From Robbsia sp. KACC 23696 (GTDB lineage: Bacteria > Pseudomonadota > Gammaproteobacteria > Burkholderiales > Burkholderiaceae): a DNA stretch of 64,000 bases. Made by a program: the position numbers and the translations under genes. Below, in pieces: positions 60,813-64,000 of this stretch. The notes under the pieces were generated by a model. It made no database searches, was not told the DNA's origin, and was given only the letters and a program-made list of their open reading frames with translations. Where the stretch lies: contig NZ_CP156628.1 of NCBI RefSeq assembly GCF_039852015.1, positions 1,054,001-1,118,000 on the forward strand, in the 5' to 3' direction. Every line of letters starts with the position of its first letter. Position 1 is the first letter of the stretch.

Positions 60813-63098
60813 ATGAACGACGCAGACCGCCAAGCCGCCCTCGACTATCACGAGTTTCCGACGCCCGGAAAAATCGCGGTAACCGCCAGCAAACCCTTGG
60901 TGACGCAGCGCGACCTCGCGCTCGCGTACACGCCAGGCGTCGCCGCGGCCTGCGAGGAAATCGTCGCGGACCCGATGAACGCGCACCGCTATACCAGCCG
61001 CTCGAATCTGGTGGGCGTCATCACGAACGGCACGGCCGTACTCGGTCTCGGCAATATCGGCGCGCTCGCGTCCAAGCCGGTGATGGAAGGCAAGGCAGTG
61101 CTGTTCAAGAAATTCGCCGGCATCGACGTCTTCGATATCGAAATCAATGAAAGCGATCCGGACAAGCTGGTCGACATCATTGCCGGGCTCGAGCCGACCT
61201 TCGGCGGCATCAATCTGGAAGACATCAAGGCCCCGGAATGCTTCGCGGTCGAACGCAAGCTGCGCGAACGCTGCGCGATCCCGGTGTTCCACGACGATCA
61301 GCACGGTACCGCGATCACCGTCAGCGCCGCCTTCCTGAACGGCTTGAAGGTGGTGGGCAAGGCGATCGACCAGGTGAAAGTGGTCACCTCCGGCGCCGGC
61401 GCCGCCGCGCTCGCCTGTCTCGAATTGATGGTGCAACTCGGCCTGCCACGCGAGAATGTCTGGGTGACGGATATCGAAGGCGTCGTATTCAAAGGCCGTG
61501 AAACGCTGATGGACGCGGACAAGGAGCGCTTCGCGCAGGACACGCCGCACCGCAAGCTGACCGATGTCATCGACGGCGCCGATGTGTTTCTCGGCCTGTC
61601 CGCAGCCAATGTCCTGAAGCCGGAACAGGTCAAGACGATGGCCGAGCGCCCGTTGATCCTGGCGCTGGCCAATCCGACGCCGGAAATCATGCCGGCGCTG
61701 GCGCTGGAAGCGCGCCCGGACGCGGTGATCGCCACCGGCCGTTCGGACTTCCCGAACCAGGTCAACAACGTACTGTGCTTCCCCTACATCTTCCGCGGTG
61801 CGCTGGACGTGGGCGCCACCACGATCACGACCGAGATGGAAATCGCCGCCGTTCACGCGATTGCCGCCTTGGCGGAAGAGGAAGCCAATGAGATCGTCGC
61901 CGCGGCCTACGGCGGTATCGATCTGTCGTTCGGACCGCAGTACTTCATTCCCAAGCCTTTCGATCCGCGCCTGATCGTCCGTATCGCACCGGCCGTTGCA
62001 AAAGCCGCGATGGAAGGCGGCGTCGCCACGCGCCCGATCGACGATCTGGGTGCCTACGCGGACCAGCTGCAACAGTTCGTCTATCACTCCGGCGCGTTCA
62101 TGAAGCCGGTGTTCGCGGCGGCAAAGCAGGTCGTCAAGCAAAGCGGCCGCGCCCGTATCGTCTTCACCGAAGGCGAGGACGAACGCGTGCTGCGCGCGGT
62201 GCAGGTATTGGTCGACGAGAAGCTGGCGCAGCCGATTCTGATCGGACGCCCCGAGGTGCTGCTGGCCCGTATCGAAAAATACGGTCTCCGGCTGAAGCTG
62301 GGCGTCGATGTCGAAGTGACGAACCCGGATTGGGATGAGCGCTTCCATCAATACTGGGTCACGTATTGGGAAGAAATGTGCCGTGAAGGCATCTCCAAGG
62401 AAATGGCGCGCGTGGAAATGCGCCGCCGCCTGACGCTGATCGGCTCGATGATGGTCAAGCTCGGCGACGCGGACGGCATGGTCTGCGGCACCGTCGGCGC
62501 GTATCACGATCACCTGCGCTTCGTCGATCAAGTCATCGGCAAGAAGCGCGGCGCCAGTGTCTATGCGGCGATGAACATCCTGCTGCTGGACCAACGCACG
62601 GTCGCGCTCGTCGACACGCACATCAACGACAATCCGTCGGCCGCCGAGATCGCCGAGTTCACGATCATGGCCGCTAATGAGATGGCCAAGCTGAACCTGC
62701 TGCCGAAGGTCGCCCTGCTGTCACGGTCGAACTTCGGATCGGCCAGCTCGGCCTCGGGACCGAAGATGCGCGAAGCGCTGTCCCTGATCACCGCGCAGCA
62801 GCCGGACCTCGAAGTCGATGGTGAAATGCATGGCGACTGCGCGCTCGACGAATCGCTGCGCAACCGGATCTTGCCGAATTCGCGCCTGAAGGGCTCGGCC
62901 AATCTGCTCGCCTGCCCGAACGTCGACGCCGGCAATATCGCTTACAACCTGCTGAAGACCACGGCGGGCAGCAATGTCGCGATCGGTCCCTTCCTGTTGG
63001 GCGTGAATGCGCCGATCAATATCCTGACGTCCAGCGCGACGGTGCGTCGGATCGTCAATATGGCGGCCTTGACCGTCGTTCAGGCAAACCGCGACTAA
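60813..63098 (+). CDS. maeB: NADP-dependent malic enzyme (malic enzyme--phosphotransacetylase fusion)
   Basis: 761 residues, ATG 60813. Residues 1-430 form the malic enzyme: [35 protein letters not shown], the metal and lysine region [40 protein letters not shown] and the dinucleotide site [19 protein letters not shown]. Residues from about 440 match phosphate acetyltransferase ([20 protein letters not shown]) with the usual losses of activity in such fusions; this half binds acetyl-CoA as a regulator. It makes pyruvate and NADPH from malate. Length is typical of MaeB. Confidence 0.96.
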   Translation: MNDADRQAALDYHEFPTPGKIAVTASKPLVTQRDLALAYTPGVAAACEEIVADPMNAHRYTSRSNLVGVITNGTAVLGLGNIGALASKPVMEGKAVLFKKFAGIDVFDIEINESDPDKLVDIIAGLEPTFGGINLEDIKAPECFAVERKLRERCAIPVFHDDQHGTAITVSAAFLNGLKVVGKAIDQVKVVTSGAGAAALACLELMVQLGLPRENVWVTDIEGVVFKGRETLMDADKERFAQDTPHRKLTDVIDGADVFLGLSAANVLKPEQVKTMAERPLILALANPTPEIMPALALEARPDAVIATGRSDFPNQVNNVLCFPYIFRGALDVGATTITTEMEIAAVHAIAALAEEEANEIVAAAYGGIDLSFGPQYFIPKPFDPRLIVRIAPAVAKAAMEGGVATRPIDDLGAYADQLQQFVYHSGAFMKPVFAAAKQVVKQSGRARIVFTEGEDERVLRAVQVLVDEKLAQPILIGRPEVLLARIEKYGLRLKLGVDVEVTNPDWDERFHQYWVTYWEEMCREGISKEMARVEMRRRLTLIGSMMVKLGDADGMVCGTVGAYHDHLRFVDQVIGKKRGASVYAAMNILLLDQRTVALVDTHINDNPSAAEIAEFTIMAANEMAKLNLLPKVALLSRSNFGSASSASGPKMREALSLITAQQPDLEVDGEMHGDCALDESLRNRILPNSRLKGSANLLACPNVDAGNIAYNLLKTTAGSNVAIGPFLLGVNAPINILTSSATVRRIVNMAALTVVQANRD

Positions 63099-63107
63099 CG
63101 CGAATGG

Positions 63108-63125
63108 CCCCCTCTGCTCAGGGGG
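63108..63125. terminator. bidirectional hairpin between maeB and the M23 peptidase
   Basis: CCCCCT-CTGCTC-AGGGGG, 9 bases after the maeB stop and 7 bases before the end of the convergent peptidase gene. Flanking bases extend the stem with a bulge. No T-run is present, so rho-independent action is uncertain. Confidence 0.5.
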
Positions 63126-63132
63126 CGCCAGT

Positions 63133-64000
63133 TCACATCAGGGCCGACAAGGCCTTTGCCTGCGCGATGAAGCGTTGCTTTTCATCGCCCGCCAGGCGGT
63201 TGTCCCGCGGCAAGGGCACCGTCAGCGGATTCATCGCCACCTGATTCACCCGCACCTCGAAATGCAGATGCGGTCCGGTCGCCCATCCGGTGGTGCCGAC
63301 ATACCCGATCACCTCGCCTCGCTTGACGGTCTGCCCCGCATGCAATCCCTTGAAAAACCGGGACATATGCGCGAAGCGCGTCGAGTAGGGCGGCGCATTC
63401 TGTATTTCCACGACCTTTCCATAGCCGACCTTCCAGCCCGCGAAGATCACGCGACCGTTCGCCGTCGCCCGGATCGGCGTACCGACAGGCGCCGCCAAAT
63501 CGACGCCTTCATGTTCCTGCCAGCGATGCGTTATCGGATCCAGTCGACGCAGCGAAAACGGCGAGGAAATGCGCGTGAAGACAAGCGGATAGCGGGAGAA
63601 TGACGGCTTCGTACTGCTGCCGTCCTTGGCGTAGTACAGCGGCTCGCCGCCCAATTGTCGGTGTAGAAATACTTCCTTGGCGTCCTTGCCGTCGCCGATC
63701 TTGACGGCCACCGGCCAATGCGCATCCACGGCCGTGGCGTGCGTCGTGTTTGTGTTTGCGGTTGCAGTCGCCGCAGCGGGGCCCCCGGCAGTTGATGCCG
63801 CGGTGCGCGCGGCGGATGCCGGCGCGGTGCTGCCGTTTCGGAACAAGAGCGTGATCGAGTCGCCCTTGCGCAGGTCTCGACGAAAATCGATCGCCCCGTC
63901 GAAAGCGTGCGCCACTTTCAGCGCCGTTGCGGAATCGAGGCCCAATTGCCGCGCCGATGCATCGAAACTGCCCTCCACTTTTGCGGTGCGGACCTGCAAT
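63133..64000 (-). CDS. M23-family metallopeptidase, C-terminal part
   Basis: 289 residues in the window; the start lies beyond the right edge. The LytM/M23 fold is at the C-terminal side: the metal motif in WQEHEGVDLAAPVGTPIRAT, TRFAHMSRF, and GPHLHFEVRVNQVAMNPL with the second metal His. An N-terminal region (SATALKVAHAFDGAIDFRRD with LRKGDSITLLF) resembles the OapA/LysM-like part that precedes M23 domains in NlpD/MepM proteins, joined through an Ala/Thr-rich linker. MepM-like enzymes cut peptidoglycan cross-links in the periplasm. Convergent with maeB. Confidence 0.9.
   Translation of the reverse strand, partial: LQVRTAKVEGSFDASARQLGLDSATALKVAHAFDGAIDFRRDLRKGDSITLLFRNGSTAPASAARTAASTAGGPAAATATANTNTTHATAVDAHWPVAVKIGDGKDAKEVFLHRQLGGEPLYYAKDGSSTKPSFSRYPLVFTRISSPFSLRRLDPITHRWQEHEGVDLAAPVGTPIRATANGRVIFAGWKVGYGKVVEIQNAPPYSTRFAHMSRFFKGLHAGQTVKRGEVIGYVGTTGWATGPHLHFEVRVNQVAMNPLTVPLPRDNRLAGDEKQRFIAQAKALSALM

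Noticed and set aside
60735-62621. 628-codon open frame on the minus strand opposite maeB
   Set aside because: Its product is rich in Asp/Arg/His/Gln with no family resemblance; it mirrors the strong codon bias of maeB, which is certain on the other strand.
1-64000. CRISPR arrays, tRNA or rRNA genes and insertion sequences
   Set aside because: Looked for spaced direct repeats, cloverleaf ends and transposase motifs by eye; none was found, although a covariance-model scan would be needed to exclude a tRNA fully.

Overview
The window looks like part of a chromosome from a GC-rich betaproteobacterium of the Burkholderia / Paraburkholderia / Robbsia kind. The grounds are codon use, protein similarity remembered by eye, the large number of GntR, LysR, IclR and LacI regulators, and the many catabolic operons; no species call is made. 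No rRNA, tRNA, CRISPR array, transposase or integrase was seen.

Layout. 1-8483 (minus): one long catabolic and transport locus, read from an NMT1/THI5-type binding protein through an ATPase and two permeases to a class II aldolase, a TauD-type dioxygenase, a GntR regulator, an SDR, an aminotransferase and the first codons of an alpha/beta hydrolase. 8767-9900 (plus): a malate/lactate dehydrogenase-family reductase. 9887-19931 (minus): a compact extracellular contractile injection system (eCIS) operon: sheath, tube, DUF5908 protein, LysM/tube-initiator protein, VgrG-like spike, gp25-like protein, an unrecognised 324-residue protein, a J-like baseplate protein and a tape-measure-type protein. 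20302-27402: a LysR regulator, an N-carbamoyl-D-amino-acid hydrolase, an amino-acid-type ABC importer and a D-hydantoinase. 27446-28276 (minus): a tail-collar fibre protein, probably the detached fibre of the eCIS. 28424-29530: OhrR and Ohr with palindromic operators. 29763-31259: a sugar porter. 31365-32270 (minus): a secreted spherulin-4-like protein whose leader carries a cyclic-di-GMP-I (GEMM) riboswitch.

32592-36690: an omega-aminotransferase, an aldo/keto reductase, an orphan polar-amino-acid ABC ATPase behind a 16-bp palindrome, and a VOC protein. 36896-39900: pxpB-pxpC (5-oxoprolinase subunits without pxpA) and a LacI regulator. 40326-42694: an unusual 622-residue protein with ATP-grasp-like motifs, and a small protein behind a LexA (SOS) box. 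42754-46086: a YcsI-type hydro-lyase, an ACS-family MFS transporter and a LysR regulator. 46083-50102 (minus): a galactonate operon, dgoK-dgoA-dgoD-iclR. 50459-51355: an IagB-like lytic transglycosylase. 51303-58675 (minus): gamma-glutamyltransferase with a complete peptide/glutathione-type ABC importer, with a divergent LysR. 59700-63098: another LysR and the malic enzyme/phosphotransacetylase fusion MaeB. 63133-64000 (minus): a truncated M23 peptidase.

The main points of interest are the stripped-down eCIS with a displaced fibre, the c-di-GMP riboswitch on a secreted protein, the SOS-box small gene, the ATP-grasp-like orphan, and several perfect palindromes that look like operators.
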